Source: Rhizophagus irregularis | Taxonomy: Eukaryota; Glomeromycota; Glomeromycetes; Glomerales; Glomeraceae | Direction: 5' to 3' | Assembly (NCBI RefSeq): GCF_026210795.1 | Contig: NC_089444.1 | Span: 3,276,501 to 3,340,500 of the forward strand | DNA length: 64,000 nucleotides | In this document: piece after piece, positions 20,222 through 31,749 of the stretch | Layout: each line of letters begins with the position of its first letter | Position numbering within the stretch: the first letter of the stretch is position 1 | Notes under the pieces: model-generated | Seen by the model: only the letters and a program-made list of their open reading frames with translations | The model's database searches: none | Told to the model about the DNA's origin: nothing | Program-made: the position numbers and the translations under genes

Positions 20222-21350
20222 CAATTAAATCCAAATTTGTGGCGTAATGATAAATGTGTCATACTGCTGCAAACGATTTGATTTTTAAACACGATCTGCG
20301 ATGTCTACGAAATCTGAAATCTATGTGAACAGGAAAGTTATTTGTTTAGTTGTAATGACTGTTCTGAAATTTTTTTCATTTCTTTAACTATTTATATTAC
20401 TCCTTTTATTTTTTTTATTAAGTAATAGGATATATGGTATGATTAATCATGTATTCGTTCTATATACCTTACCTAAATTGAAAATTGAATTGAAATTTCC
20501 GATTTGTGGCGTGGCGATAAATTCGCTAACTGCAAACGATAAGATCTAAATCCAAATTTGTGGCGCAATGATAAATTCGTTTTACTGTAAACGATTTGAT
20601 TTTAATACGATCTGTGATGTCTACGAAATCTGAAATCTATGTGAACAGGGAAGTTATTTGTTTAGTTGTAATGACTGTTCTGAATTTTTTTTCGTTTCTT
20701 TATTATTAGTAAATAATTCACCTTAAACTGATGATAAGATCTAAATCCAAATTTGTGGCGTAACGATAATTCGTTTTACTGCAAACGATTTGATTTTAAC
20801 ACGATCTGTGATGTCTGTAAATCTGAAATCTATGTGAACAGGGAAGTTATTTATTTATTTGTAAACGACTGTTCTAAAATTTTCCGTTTCTTTAACTATT
20901 ATTACTCCCTTTATTTTTTATTAATGAACTCGTTCCATATACCCTTACCTAAATTGGAGAATAAATCCTGGTCTCTAGTTACATGCCTTGGTGTGATTGG
21001 CTTTTTAAAAAATTCTACGCCTGGTAGACCCCCTACAAAATGTGAAAAACTCGCTAAAATACTTGTGTTAGAGATATCTTGCATCAAAGATCATAAGAAA
21101 TTGAAAGTTTATAGTTGGATAGTTGGTTAAATGTTTTTATTTATCGTGATCAAATGATCACGTGATGAAATGATAAAACTATGTATAAAAAATCTAAATC
21201 CAAATTTGTGGCGTAACGATAGATTCGTTTTACTGCAAACGATTTGATTTTACAATCGGCAATCTGAAATCTATGTGAACAGGGAAGTTATTTGTTTATT
21301 TGCAAACGACTGTTCTAAATTTTTTTCGTTTCTTCAACTATTATTACTCC
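20222..21350 (+). repeat. Four direct copies of a 165-bp repeat with TTTGTGGCG motif
   Basis: Copies begin at about 20226, 20545, 20742 and 21190 with AATCCAAATTTGTGGCGYAA, continue ...TTTTACTGCAAACGATTTGA, GAAATCTATGTGAACAGGGA and AGTTATTTGTTTAGTTG, and end near CTGTTCTRAATTTTTT. The reading frame of one copy (from 20753) encodes CDVCKSEIYVNRE and runs 125 codons to 21130, but the other copies have stops in it. A diverged inverted relative (TGTAACGACNATCGCTACG) is duplicated at 37740-38180. It may be a decayed coding repeat or a MITE-like unit. Confidence 0.6.
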
Positions 21351-21959
21351 TTTATTATTTTATATAGAGTTTTCTTGAATCTTCGCTAGGCAGGTTTTGT
21401 TATTTTGTTTTTCTTTTAGAACCACATTTTCTTCCCTTTTCATAACTATTTATTCTTCTAATTTTTTGAGGACATTTCTGTGCTTTTTGTAATAAGTACT
21501 TTTTTAGTAGTCTTTTTAGTTTAATATACTAAAATACTGTGTAATCAGTTTTGTTTATTTTATTAAATAACTTTTTAAAAATTTCAACTTAGCTATAGAT
21601 TTATAATATAATTTTTAAGCTTTTATTTCATTTTTTTATAATAAAAAGCATTTTTTGCATTTATTAAACTTAATGTCTATGGTGATTCTATACCTGTTAA
21701 TGACCAATAGGTGGTTTTTGTTTTTTATTTGAAAGTGAATTGTAGCAATGTTATCTATGTGTTTTACTAGAAGTACATAAGTTCTTTTCATAAAAAATTA
21801 TTTTTTCGCTTAAATCTAAATCTTGTTACGAATTCTTGATCTAATTCCTTTTTTTTAAAAAAAAAACTGGAAACTTGATCGGCATAGCGCAACTAACTCA
21901 ATGATTTGCAATTTATATAGGTGACTTGGAATTTTTTTAGTGTGGGGAAGCCCTATTTG
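21351..21959. other. Non-coding AT-rich stretch
   Basis: T-rich sequence without a plausible reading frame, repeat or terminal inverted repeat that I can support. Confidence 0.45.
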
Positions 21960-21969
21960 TAACGCCCCG

Positions 21970-22045
21970 TGTAATAGTAATATTTTAAAATAGTTATTCG
22001 GCACTTCGTGCCGAACAACTGTTATATTAGAATCTATATCTGACA
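21970..22045. repeat. Short inverted repeat with TTCGGCACTTCGTGCCGAA hairpin
   Basis: The core TTCGGCACTTCGTGCCGAA folds perfectly around a TTCG-like loop. It is extended outward by GTTA..TAAC and TAATA..TATTA pairings. A small foldback repeat, possibly a MITE. No TSD is evident. Confidence 0.5.
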
Positions 22046-23703
22046 CACATCAGCTACCAAATTAAAACAATATATACAAATGTGAAGTCCTCAGAAGAAT
22101 ATTGCGCTTATTTATAACTTTGATGTCATTAAACAATTAACTGGAAAACCCAGCATATCTGATATTCACGATAATGCATATCGGCGGATTTTGTTCATCC
22201 GTAATATCACGTGCTAGGCTACCCTAATTAAAAATTATTTAAACAATCCTCTACTATAGAAAAGTAAAAAATAAATAGTATTAAAGAAGCCAATTTTAGC
22301 TTCTTTCAATGTTTATCCTTGAAAATATCTTTGTAAACTACAGAAGAGAAAAAAAGAAATTAGAACAATATTTTGTTAAGAAAAAAATAACAAAAAAGAA
22401 AGAAATAGAAATAGAAAAATGAGCTTAAAAATAAAAAAAACTTTTTACTATAACTATTCATACAACTTATAAAATGACCTACTATAAGTTAGATGTCTTA
22501 CACAGATGCGTCGCCATCATAGTGAAATTAGACAGAGTAAAGTTTTGATTGGCATACAATCTAAGAATTTTTCATCCATAGTTAGGTCATCAAGATTGCG
22601 TATTTTTATCGAAATTTTTATATGTAAAAAATTAGTTTGCGTATTTTTGGCTTAAATTTGGCTAATCTTATATATTTACTGTATGTTAACCGCATTATAA
22701 TATTTAGTATTAATTGAAAGAAATTTCTAAGGATTAAAAAGTGAAAATTTAGAAAATATTATTGAAAAAATGGTAAATTAGAATAAATTCTATTTTTTCA
22801 CATTAGTATTTAGTTTTATAAATAATATAAAAGTCATGATAAAATAATTAATAACTTAATGTCTGAAATTTTATTTGCGTATTTTTGCAGGATTTTCAAT
22901 ATCAGGTGTCAATTATGCGTACTACTCATATAAAAAAGTCTCTGCGTACAGCTCATAGTAAAAAATTTTCGCCACCTGACCCTTATATATATATTTCTCG
23001 TGTATGCTGATCAATTTAACATTACCCATTTTATTATGTAAAACCATCTATAATTGTGATGAACCAAACGGTCCAAGCCTGCCCATATGGAGTTACGTTA
23101 ACTCTTTTTTATAACATATTTTTTTTTTGTTATCTTCATTAAAAGTTAAATTTTCTTATTATTTGTTATGTGGCATTCTTTATTAGAATAACTATGCCGT
23201 GCCGCAATTATTAAAATTACTCCTGTATTGGACAGCAAGTCAGCAACTTATTTAGAAATATTAGAGATTGTGAAAAATAAGGTAACAAAGATCGGCACTC
23301 GTTTACTATTAGCTTCACGCGTCTCTTCAGGGCCAGAATTATATAATGCCGCATGGCATTATCCAAAAAATATTGCTTTTTGTTCTCGTAATATTCAATG
23401 TGGCTATTTCTTTTACTTTTTGCTCTGTTTAGGACCTTCTTCGCTGAATCACTATTAAGAATAGTAAATATTTTAAACGGGATCACTAATTCTTCGATTA
23501 TATAATGTTTATTAATAAGATTTAGAGGCTTCAGAACTGCAGAACGACCAGGACGTGTGTGTGACCAAAATATAATGTTCTTAATATTTATTTATTTATT
23601 TATTGATGAAAATTAATAAATAGACAAAAAATTTCATCTCATATAAATATGAAATACACTATTATATACTGGAGGCATTTTGTAATTATTATATATTTGA
23701 TTC
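22046..23703. other. Intergenic, no supported gene
   Basis: Two opposing open frames at 23217-23486 overlap each other, have no recognisable motif and start near a LILNKLL/ATYLEILEI-type low-information sequence. They are not called. The interval otherwise has A/T runs and stops in all frames. Confidence 0.45.
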
Positions 23704-23784
23704 TTATGTACGTCTCGGGATCATATGTACATTGCCTCCACGCCCACCACGCCCACCACGTCTACCCCGCCTACCAACTTCCAT
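23704..23784 (-). CDS. Tiny RGG-rich reading frame (26 aa), doubtful
   Basis: The ATG at 23784 gives MEVGRRGRRGGRGGRGGNVH followed by MIPRRT and TAA. The codons are unusually GC-rich for this window (GTAGACGTGGTGGGCGTGG). RGG/GAR repeats usually bind RNA and are arginine-methylated. It lies 75 bp downstream of the stop of the UBC/F-box gene on the same strand, so it could be a 3' exon reached by alternative splicing, a decayed C-terminal tail, or chance. The UBC gene ends in AGAAG|GTAATG, which resembles a donor, but no in-frame acceptor joins it to this stretch. Confidence 0.25.
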   Translation of the reverse strand: MEVGRRGRRGGRGGRGGNVHMIPRRT

Positions 23785-23858
23785 GATTATTAATTTTAAT
23801 ATTATTTTTTATATTATTATCCTTTCTGAATTCAGAAAAAGAACTTCTTTTATTATCA

Positions 23859-25796
23859 TTACCTTCTTCGAAAAGTTAAAAATTGCATGACTCCGTATTT
23901 ATCTATTTTAGCAGTTTCATTTTCATTATTTAACCAACTACTAGGAGTAGGAATTTTTTCTTCATGTTTTCTTCTCAGATAAAATAATTCATTATTTGTA
24001 TAAGGGTTTTGATGATATCCACTTATTTCACTATCTTTCACTGCGTTAATTAACATATCACAAACTTCTGATTTCCAATTTTTTTCTGGCAATGGAGAAT
24101 CAATCATATCAAAAAAAACATTCCAGGTCTTCGCCGCATAAATTTTCTTGATAAAAGAAATATTCATTTCATTTGAAGGATATCCATATCTTCTATCCAT
24201 ATCATCTTCTTTTCCTTTCACCATTTTCAAGAATGCAACTTGAAACATAACAAGTCGTAATGAAGTTCCACTTTGAGTAAATGTTTCTTTCATTCTATAT
24301 TGGGAAATATAATCATTTTGTTCGAGAAATGCTAATCCAGGAACTTTATCTAAATACCAAGCTACATTACGTGATAACAACTCTTTCAAGAAATAAGAAA
24401 CAAACCCAGACCAGGAAACATTTTTTGCTAAAAATAGATAAGTCATGAATTCGCCTAAATCAGGTATTAAAGATTTATGACGATTATTTCTACCTGGTTG
24501 AATAAATGTATTAACCTTACTTTCAGCTTCAGTGATAATTTCAGGAAATTTTTTTGATAACATTAATAATAGATGCAACAGAAGACAATATCCTTTTAGT
24601 GCTTTCTCAGAGGCTTTTGATCTTGAGAATTGTCTACTTTCGTCACAAGCTTTCATTAGAGTGACCACTGTTGTGTTCATAAGTCTGGGAATAATCTTTA
24701 GAATTACTGATGAATCCCATGGTTTTCCAATTTCTCCACATAATTCCATTAAAGATGATTTTATTATAGGTAAAGCACGATCGAAATGGGTTATATTTAA
24801 TACTACAGGGAGGAAATTCGTGAAAGTGTTACCCCAAACTCCTTTTCGTAAGCCATAGTCTTTAAATGCCTCATAAGAGAAGAGATCAAAGTCATTTATA
24901 GTTATTTTTCTTTTATTGGTAGTTCCTCCAGTAACATTTACTCCAACTCCAAGAACACATTCATCAAATGTTTTTCTCAGGAAAAAACAAACTAATTGTC
25001 GTCGAGTTAATATATTAGAGAACTGAACGAGAGCACGAATACGTGCATAAACATTTGAGAAGACCACAATATCACGATCCGGCAAAAATTCTAGAATATG
25101 TAACCAAGCATCATCACCTAAATCATTTACTGTAGCTGTCGAAATGTATGAAGAAACATTCACGGGAATATTTTTTGATTTTATCCTTACGCTAGATAAT
25201 ACACTGGAACAGTCAGAATCCATATCATTCATTTCTATTTGTAATTCATCATCAGTAAGGAAGGACATTAAAGGTTTAGAAGCTTTCGAATCATTAAAAC
25301 CGCATAATTTACATTCATATCCTTTTACAATAGCATCAGAATACTCCCTAAAACTTTCGTGTTTGGAGCTAATTTGTGAAATATAACCATCCTCCTGTTC
25401 AACATTATTTTCAGAAAAGAAGCTCAATATTTGTAAAAAAATATATTTAAGTAAATAACCAGGTGTATATCCACCATTATATTCAGAGCTATGATTATTA
25501 TGAGCTTGTAATATATCAGCACAAATAAACGTTCCGAAAACGTTGGGATGCTTTACTGGTGTTAGTATTGTAATAATTGGTGCTATTTGAGGATAACCAG
25601 GTGGTATTTTAACATTACAATGTAATCTTAGGTTTTTATATGGTCCTTGATGTAAAGTTAATATTAAACACATTAAAGTTATATCATCATCGTGAAATTT
25701 CACTTTAATTCCTTTGAGTGGTTCATTATATAATTCAACTATTTCACGTTTTAAACGTGGTAAACAAGCTGTATTATCTTTTTTATTTTGCGGCAT
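23859..25796 (-). CDS. UBC (E2)-like plus F-box fusion protein, 645 aa
   Basis: Single uninterrupted frame. Residues about 10-150 form a ubiquitin-conjugating-enzyme fold: LPRLKREIVEL helix, PPGYPQIAPIITILTPVKHP, the HPN motif at 83-85, and a cysteine at 92 in FICADIL at the position of the E2 catalytic Cys; GYTPGYLLKYIFLQIL follows. A CxxC pair (ECKLC) lies near 161-165. Residues about 225-262 (DLGDDAWLHILEFLPDRDIV) match an F-box, the Skp1-binding motif of SCF ligases. The remaining about 380 residues are helical without a motif I recognise. E2 and F-box in one chain would combine ubiquitin transfer and SCF recruitment; that role is inferred. The start is the first ATG. No intron is needed. 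Confidence 0.82.
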   Translation of the reverse strand: MPQNKKDNTACLPRLKREIVELYNEPLKGIKVKFHDDDITLMCLILTLHQGPYKNLRLHCNVKIPPGYPQIAPIITILTPVKHPNVFGTFICADILQAHNNHSSEYNGGYTPGYLLKYIFLQILSFFSENNVEQEDGYISQISSKHESFREYSDAIVKGYECKLCGFNDSKASKPLMSFLTDDELQIEMNDMDSDCSSVLSSVRIKSKNIPVNVSSYISTATVNDLGDDAWLHILEFLPDRDIVVFSNVYARIRALVQFSNILTRRQLVCFFLRKTFDECVLGVGVNVTGGTTNKRKITINDFDLFSYEAFKDYGLRKGVWGNTFTNFLPVVLNITHFDRALPIIKSSLMELCGEIGKPWDSSVILKIIPRLMNTTVVTLMKACDESRQFSRSKASEKALKGYCLLLHLLLMLSKKFPEIITEAESKVNTFIQPGRNNRHKSLIPDLGEFMTYLFLAKNVSWSGFVSYFLKELLSRNVAWYLDKVPGLAFLEQNDYISQYRMKETFTQSGTSLRLVMFQVAFLKMVKGKEDDMDRRYGYPSNEMNISFIKKIYAAKTWNVFFDMIDSPLPEKNWKSEVCDMLINAVKDSEISGYHQNPYTNNELFYLRRKHEEKIPTPSSWLNNENETAKIDKYGVMQFLTFRRR

Positions 25797-26439
25797 TGTT
25801 AATATCAGAGGTAAGTTTATAATTCTCTTAAAAAAAAAATTTTTTCACGTCCTTATATCCTTATATAAGACAATGGTAACCGAATATTACTAATTAAATG
25901 CTTTATTATATATTAAATGCTTTATTATATCATATAATAACTGTATATATTAAATGACACAAATTTTTTCTTATACCGGTTTTTTTACATATAAATATAA
26001 ACAAAGATGTTTTGTGCGACAAACAGTACGTAGCGGTCGTAGCGTATAATAAAATTAATAAAATATAAATAAAATATACCAAATTTTTCCGGCTGATACT
26101 AGATTTTCCCATTATGGTAACGTGATGAAAAAGGGTGATCACAAATTACGCCTACATAAAATTTTTATTTTCTGCTTTTCTGCAATGCGTTTTGAGTTGC
26201 AAGTTGCAGATGCAGATAAAAACCGATGACAATATAATAAAAACAAGGGGGTAAAAAAAGCGCCCATGCCTTATTACGGTATTCAATTATTATAGTGTCC
26301 AATTAAAGTATTCAACTGATAAATGACCAATAGATATTTGATGATTTGTATGCATCAATAGTGTTTATGTATAATAATTGAGTTGTTGTTACTTTCACTT
26401 TATAATGTCGCAATGAAATACAATAATTTTTTTTTTTCA
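25797..26439. other. 5' flank of the UBC/F-box gene, no gene
   Basis: Upstream of the minus-strand start, AT-rich sequence with a direct repeat TTAAATGCTTTATTATAT (about 25895 and 25915). No TATA or initiator can be fixed from sequence alone. The small open frame at 25930-26142 has no supporting features. Confidence 0.4.
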
Positions 26440-26790
26440 TGGAGATGGATAAAAATTCAAACATACTTCATTAGGCATGAATTCAAGTTAAAAATTATGT
26501 ACAATGATATTTAATCATTTTTATTTTATAACAAACTTTATTTATTCTATTTATTTTCTGAAAAACAAAATAAAATAAAAATTGAGTTTACAAAACGATT
26601 CCGGAGCGTCGCGAAACGTATCTCCTAAACTGTAAGTATCAATTTTAAGCCGAAAATTAAAAATAAATTTCCATGAATTTTTAATTATTAACCCTTTTAT
26701 TATAAATGCTATTTTCGCTATGATATTATAAAATTTTGCGTTGACGTGTACAAACTTTTAATACATTTTTCTATTTGGGAGAAAAAAATC
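26440..26790 (-). repeat. Dispersed repeat, copy 2 (inverted)
   Basis: Reverse-complement copy of the repeat at 18712-19080 and 41270-41600. It holds TTTATTCTATTTATTTTCTG, the CGGAGCGTCGCGAAACGTAT variant of the TGACGCGACTTG block, and TTATTAACCCTTTTATTATA. Confidence 0.5.
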
Positions 26791-28247
26791 TAGATACAAA
26801 CAAAATTGAAGATAAATTAAATTCTTATTAAATCCTAAAGTCGAATTCTACAAAATTTTTTATTTAAATAATTACGTAAATAATGTAAATAACATTCTAT
26901 CAATTCTACAAACTGAATTCCGCTTTAATGATACTATGGTCCATTAAAGAAAATTTGAAATCGTAAAAGCAATTTCAGTATTGTAAAACATGGATTCAAA
27001 ATGGTTCTATACTTTCATAGTTATTAAGAATAATAACCTTTTTTTTTTAATAAAACATGCATAAAGTATTATTTATACATTGTATTTTCGGTAAAATGCA
27101 TTTTAATATTAAAAAACAAATCACATTTTTAAAAGATAGTTAATTTAATAGAATTCTAGGCCTCGTCGTACTACATATTGCTCAATTTTTTTTTGTGTTA
27201 CAGTTAGATTATAGTTTAAATTGGTAACTTAATAATTTTGAAGGGCGTAAAAATGGTTTCTTTGCCTTTATTCAAATGCGGAATGCTGTGCTACAAGTCT
27301 ACAACAAAGAGTTAAATCTAGCGACAAGTATACTTCAACAAAAAAAATAGGGTATTGTAATTTACTTTTTATTATATATATAGTAAAAATAATAAATTAA
27401 AAATAAATAATATAAATGATACTGACATATTGTATAATCAATTTAAAAAAAATTCAGACCGTTTGTAGTATAACGATTTATCGCTATGCCAACAAACTTA
27501 GGTTCAAATTCGAATTTCACGAAGACAAAAACAATTTCGACTTTTAACATTGTCGAAACCCTAAGGTCTCGTCAGGCAACTATAACAAGAAATTATGTCT
27601 TTTATCATTTTGACATAGGATTAAGTTGTAATGTTAACAAAAAAAATCGCAAGTAAATTCAAAATTTTTTGTAGACACTCTAGTTAACCCGTGAGAAATT
27701 GAGTTAAATGTTAATGATTATGTATCGGACGGAAATGAGATATTCCAAGAATTCTCTACAAGAAAAAGTTCTCGTTACATACCGACATAGGTGTAACAGT
27801 AAATATAAATAAACCGAAGAATTCTATAGAATCGTTACTAAGTCCAATCTAATCCGAATAAGTTAATTTCTAAAAGGTGTATATTGTGTCACAAATCCGG
27901 TTAATGATAATATACATATTTATATACTCTTTTTGTACAAAATTACGTAAGCTTTCAAAAAAATTATGTAATATACCACGACGTTAAAATTTTAGCAGAC
28001 ATAGCCATTACTTTTTATTTAATTTTGGAGGGGTGGTATAGTTGTTACATAAGAGGTGAAGCAGGAGGTGCATTTTTGATGTAACCAAATGCAAGTAGTT
28101 TTTAGAATTTGTATAAGTTCTCTTCCTTTGTGTAAACAAAGGACTACATTTACCCCAAAAAAAAAAAAATTACGTAAGCTAACAATTTTGGTAATAAACT
28201 ATTAATATCAGCTACATAATTTTCTTACCAAAAGTTTGTTAAATATA
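26791..28247. other. 5' flank of the plus-strand kinase; dispersed repeats
   Basis: It contains AACAAAACATGC-type sequence (27030-27170) also found at 41690-41830, and a palindromic word AAGAATTCTATAGAATCGTT (about 27820) that recurs twice at 38890-38950. No reading frame is supported before the ATG at 28248. Confidence 0.45.
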
Positions 28248-30621
28248 ATGGAATTTACGAATGAAAATAACTTTGACCCAACGTCAAAATTAAAATCCAG
28301 TCCTGTACCGATATCGTTTCTTCCCTTTAATAACGAAAAACTTAAATGCAATAATTGTGGAAATAAATATACAGTCACAAATTTATATAGACAAAAATAT
28401 TGTAAACAATGTTTATTATCGTACATTGAAAAAATAACGGATAATGACGTATATTTGGATGTAAATATTATTACAAATAATACTCCTTGTATTGAACATG
28501 AGTTAACGAGAAATATAAATTTTCTTACAAGTAATATTCAAGAATGGTGTAAAAATTGTTCTGAAATTTCATATTTTAAAAATTATTATGATCATGTTAA
28601 TACTACAATGCAGTATTTAAATATAGAAAAAGATTGTAAATTATGTGGGAAATTAACTGATAAGAATTCTTTTGGATTCAAGATGTGTTCAAATTGTTAT
28701 TTAATATCTTCTGAGTGGGTAGAATCAACTTTTATCGATAAACATATTCCTATTCTTTATTTACCATGGTGGGATGCTTCCAATAAACATAGAGTTTGTA
28801 ATCGTAACTTGAAATTTTTAACCAATTGTCAAAAATGGTGTTCATATTGCTTCATAGTTTACGTTGGATGTAGATATTGTTTGACAACAAATATAATTTT
28901 TGGAATTACAAATCAAACTCATTGCAAGAAATGTAAAAGAGTATCAAAAATAGATATTGATCTTACAAATACTAGCAGTGGAAATCAAAATATAGATGAA
29001 TTTCTTATTTCCACAAGAACAAATACTGATAGTTACGATAAGATTGCTGGTTACATGAATAATATAAATGATAATTCTGATCCTTTAAACGTATATAATT
29101 TTATTGAACGTGAGATTAAAAATGTTAATTCAAAACGAACAATGGAATGGATTCCATATTCTCAAATTAGTAATTTAGAAAAAATAGCAGAAGGGGGTTT
29201 TGGTATTATTTATAAAGCAATTTGGTTAAAAAAAACTCCTGTTGCTGTGAAAAGATTTTCAAATACGCAAGAAATTAGCGAATGCTTTCTAAATGAGGTA
29301 ATTACGTTTTTATAATACTTATTTAATTGCTGTACGTTTTATTGAATTTGTGATTTTTTAGGTGAGATCACTCCATCGATGTTATGATACAGTTTTTATT
29401 GTTAAATATTATGGTATTACACAAGATCCCGTAATAAAAGACTATATGTTAATAATGGAATATGCGAGTGGTGGAAATTTACATGATTACTTAAAAGAAA
29501 ATTTTACAAATATTAAATGGATCACAAAATTAGCCATCTTGTGTCAAATTTGCGATGGGTAATTATGTTTATATTTTTATAATATTAACCAGATTTATTA
29601 ATAATTATATAACGATAACGTTAATTTATTAATATTTTTTATTTTAGACTTAAGGCTATTCATAATGAAAATTTCATACATCGAGATTTTCATAGTGGAA
29701 ATATATTATCGTTAAAAGATGATAATAAAAAATGGGTAATTGGCGATTTAGGATTATCACAACCTGCAAATAATTCATCAAATGATGAAATATATGGAGT
29801 AATACCTTATGTCGCACCAGAAATATTCAAAGGTGCTACATTTTCAAAAGAGTCTGATATATATAGTTTGGGTATGATTATGTGGGAATTAACAACAGGT
29901 CGTAAACCTTTTTCTAGAGTTGAACATGACGTTGAACTTATTTTAGAGATCATTGATGGTAAAAGACCCGAAATTACAATTGATACTCCCGATTGTTTTG
30001 CTAATTTGATGAAAAGATGTTGGGATTCTGATCCCTCAAAAAGACCTTTCATAACAGAAATTAAAGAAACCGTTGATGATTGGTACAAAAAGCGTAAAAA
30101 AACCGATAAAATATTTAGTAAAGCCGAGGGAAAACGATCAGGATTAATACAATTGAAACAACTTGGTGGCGAATTTACTGAAGAACGGCATCCTGGTGCT
30201 ATTTATACTAGCAGGTCTTTAAACTCTCTTATTTCTCAGGCTTCATCTATATCTACTTCAATGATTTCAAAACGAGGTATGTATTTTATTTTATTTTATT
30301 TTGACAAAATTAATTATCGGTACTTTATTTGATAATACAATTGCTTTTAATCTCATAGTATCCGCTTCGGTAGAAGTAGAATATGATAATACCCAAAGGT
30401 ATTGATTAATACGACCTATTTTTAAATTGTATTATTAGATTTTAGTTATTAATTTATTTGCTTATAATAATAAACTTTAGACCGGCCATTCATAAACGCT
30501 TGAGGTCTGGTAAGTACTATGATAGTACCGCTTAAAATAATTTATTAATTTTATATACTTAAATTTTTTTTTCTATTTAATAGAATATATTTCAAGAGAT
30601 TTAGAATATGATATACCATAG
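28248..30621 (+). CDS. TKL-type protein kinase with CxxC-rich N-terminus, six exons, 660 aa
   Basis: Exons 28248-29297, 29362-29558, 29648-30276, 30359-30398, 30481-30509 and 30584-30621 are joined in frame by GT-AG introns. Residues 35-245 carry repeated CxxC pairs (CNNC, CKQC, CKNC, CKLC, CSNC, CSYC, CRYC, CKKC), probably zinc-binding. The kinase domain starts at EWIPYSQI (300). The glycine loop EGGFG is at 315-319, the lysine in VAVK at 335, HRDFHSGN from 427, DLG at 449-451 and APE at 472-474, so all catalytic residues are present. After the domain come a basic helix and GAIYTSRSLNSLIS, then short exons ending EYISRDLEYDIP. The tail exons are inferred from splice sites; a shorter end in exon 4 (30405) is possible. 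Substrate unknown. Confidence 0.88.
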
Positions 30622-30980
30622 ATGCAAATACTCAAAGTCATATAATTCAGGACTAAATGTTGATTTTGTTTTTTTAATTTGAATTATTCTTTAATAATAA
30701 CGATATATATTGATATTTTAACTGAATGTACATCCAAATTCAATAGACCATTAATTGCATTTAGTGCATTTACTGTATTTCAAATGTAAAGAATAAAAAT
30801 GAATAAAATATTAAAGATTATACAGCTCATTTAAATGTTTATTTATCCGTCGAGTGCAACATTTTATAATGGTGTAGTACTGAAAAACGGAGCTGAATTC
30901 CTGATTGCCGATCATCCGGACCGGTTTAATCGCAGAAAATCTCCTGGAATTCCACGACCATTTACAGGTAGTAGGATAAT
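30622..30980. other. 3' flank of the kinase, possible small remnant
   Basis: After the kinase stop the sequence is AT-rich until about 30880. Codons from 30880 to 30975 then give NGAEFLIADHPDRFNRRKSP, which looks less random than its surroundings. It runs straight into the TIR element at 30981, so it may be a fragment of an interrupted gene. Unrecognised. Confidence 0.3.
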
Positions 30981-31703
30981 CGGTACGGTACGAATTTGCA
31001 AACCTGTACGGTACGGTTGATCACCCATACAAAATTACAAAATTTGATCAACATGACCTTACCGTACCATACTGACACTATAATAAAGAGAAAATCAGTA
31101 CTGACGGTACATTTAGCATATAATTAATTGGACACCAGTGTCCATTTTAATAATTTGGACACTAATGTCCAAAATGTTCATTTTGATAATTTGGACACCA
31201 ATGTCCAAAATGTTCATTTTGATAATTTAGACACCAATGTCCAAAATGTCCATTTTGATAATTTGGACACCAATGTCCAAAATGTTCATGATTTTTGTAA
31301 TTTGGACACCAATGTTCAAAATGTTCATTTTAATAATTTGGACACCAATGTCCAAAATGTTCATTTTTGTAATTTGGACACCAATGTTCAAAATGTTCAT
31401 TTTTGTAATTTGGACACCAATGTCCAAAATTTTCATTTTAATAATTTGGATACTAATGTCCAAAATGTCCATTTAAAACAATAACCGTACTGTACTGTAC
31501 TGGTTCTATATATAGAGAGATTATTATAGAGCCAGTACGGTACGGTACAGTTGGTTAAATTTTATGGTTGATCATTTCGTACCGTACCGTACTGGTTCTA
31601 TATATAAAGAGATTATTATAAAACCAGTACAGTACGGTACGAAATGATTATCACAAAAATTGATCAACCGTACCGTACAGGTTTGCAAATTCGTACCGTA
31701 CTG
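30981..31703. mobile_element. TIR element with GGTACGGTACGAATTTGC ends carrying a minisatellite
   Basis: Left CGGTACGGTACGAATTTGCA, right (reverse complement) CAGTACGGTACGAATTTGCA. The pairing continues through AACCTGTACGGTACGG and TTGATCA. Further nested copies of GTACCGTACTGG lie on the right. The flanks GGATAAT and GGATAAAT suggest a TSD of about 8 bp with one indel, which would fit hAT, but this is weak. The interior is the minisatellite at 31135-31482. No transposase. Confidence 0.6.
31135..31482 (+). repeat. Minisatellite of palindromic TTTGGACACCAATGTCCAAA units
   Basis: Nine to ten units of 36-39 bp, each containing the palindrome TTTGGACACCAATGTCCAAA followed by ATGTTCATTTTGATAA. 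Because most units are multiples of three, a chance 118-codon frame of NVQNVHFDNLDT repeats stays open, and frames on other phases stay open too. I regard these frames as by-products of the repeat. Confidence 0.85.
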
Positions 31704-31749
31704 GATAAATATATATTCCGGATCACGTTGCGGCTAATGAGTTATTTTT

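Noticed and set aside
23217-23486. Overlapping plus (76 aa) and minus (89 aa) frames
   Set aside because: Neither has a motif, splice context or conserved composition; one or both must be chance.
24532-25386. Plus-strand frames opposite the UBC/F-box gene
   Set aside because: Shadows of a 645-codon gene with recognisable domains on the other strand.
29807-30088. Minus-strand frame inside kinase exon 3
   Set aside because: Antisense to the catalytic-loop-to-APE region of the kinase.
31128-31484. 118-codon repeat protein of NVQNVHFDNLDT units
   Set aside because: Other phases and the opposite strand are equally open; the 36-bp unit explains this and there is no start context or neighbour.
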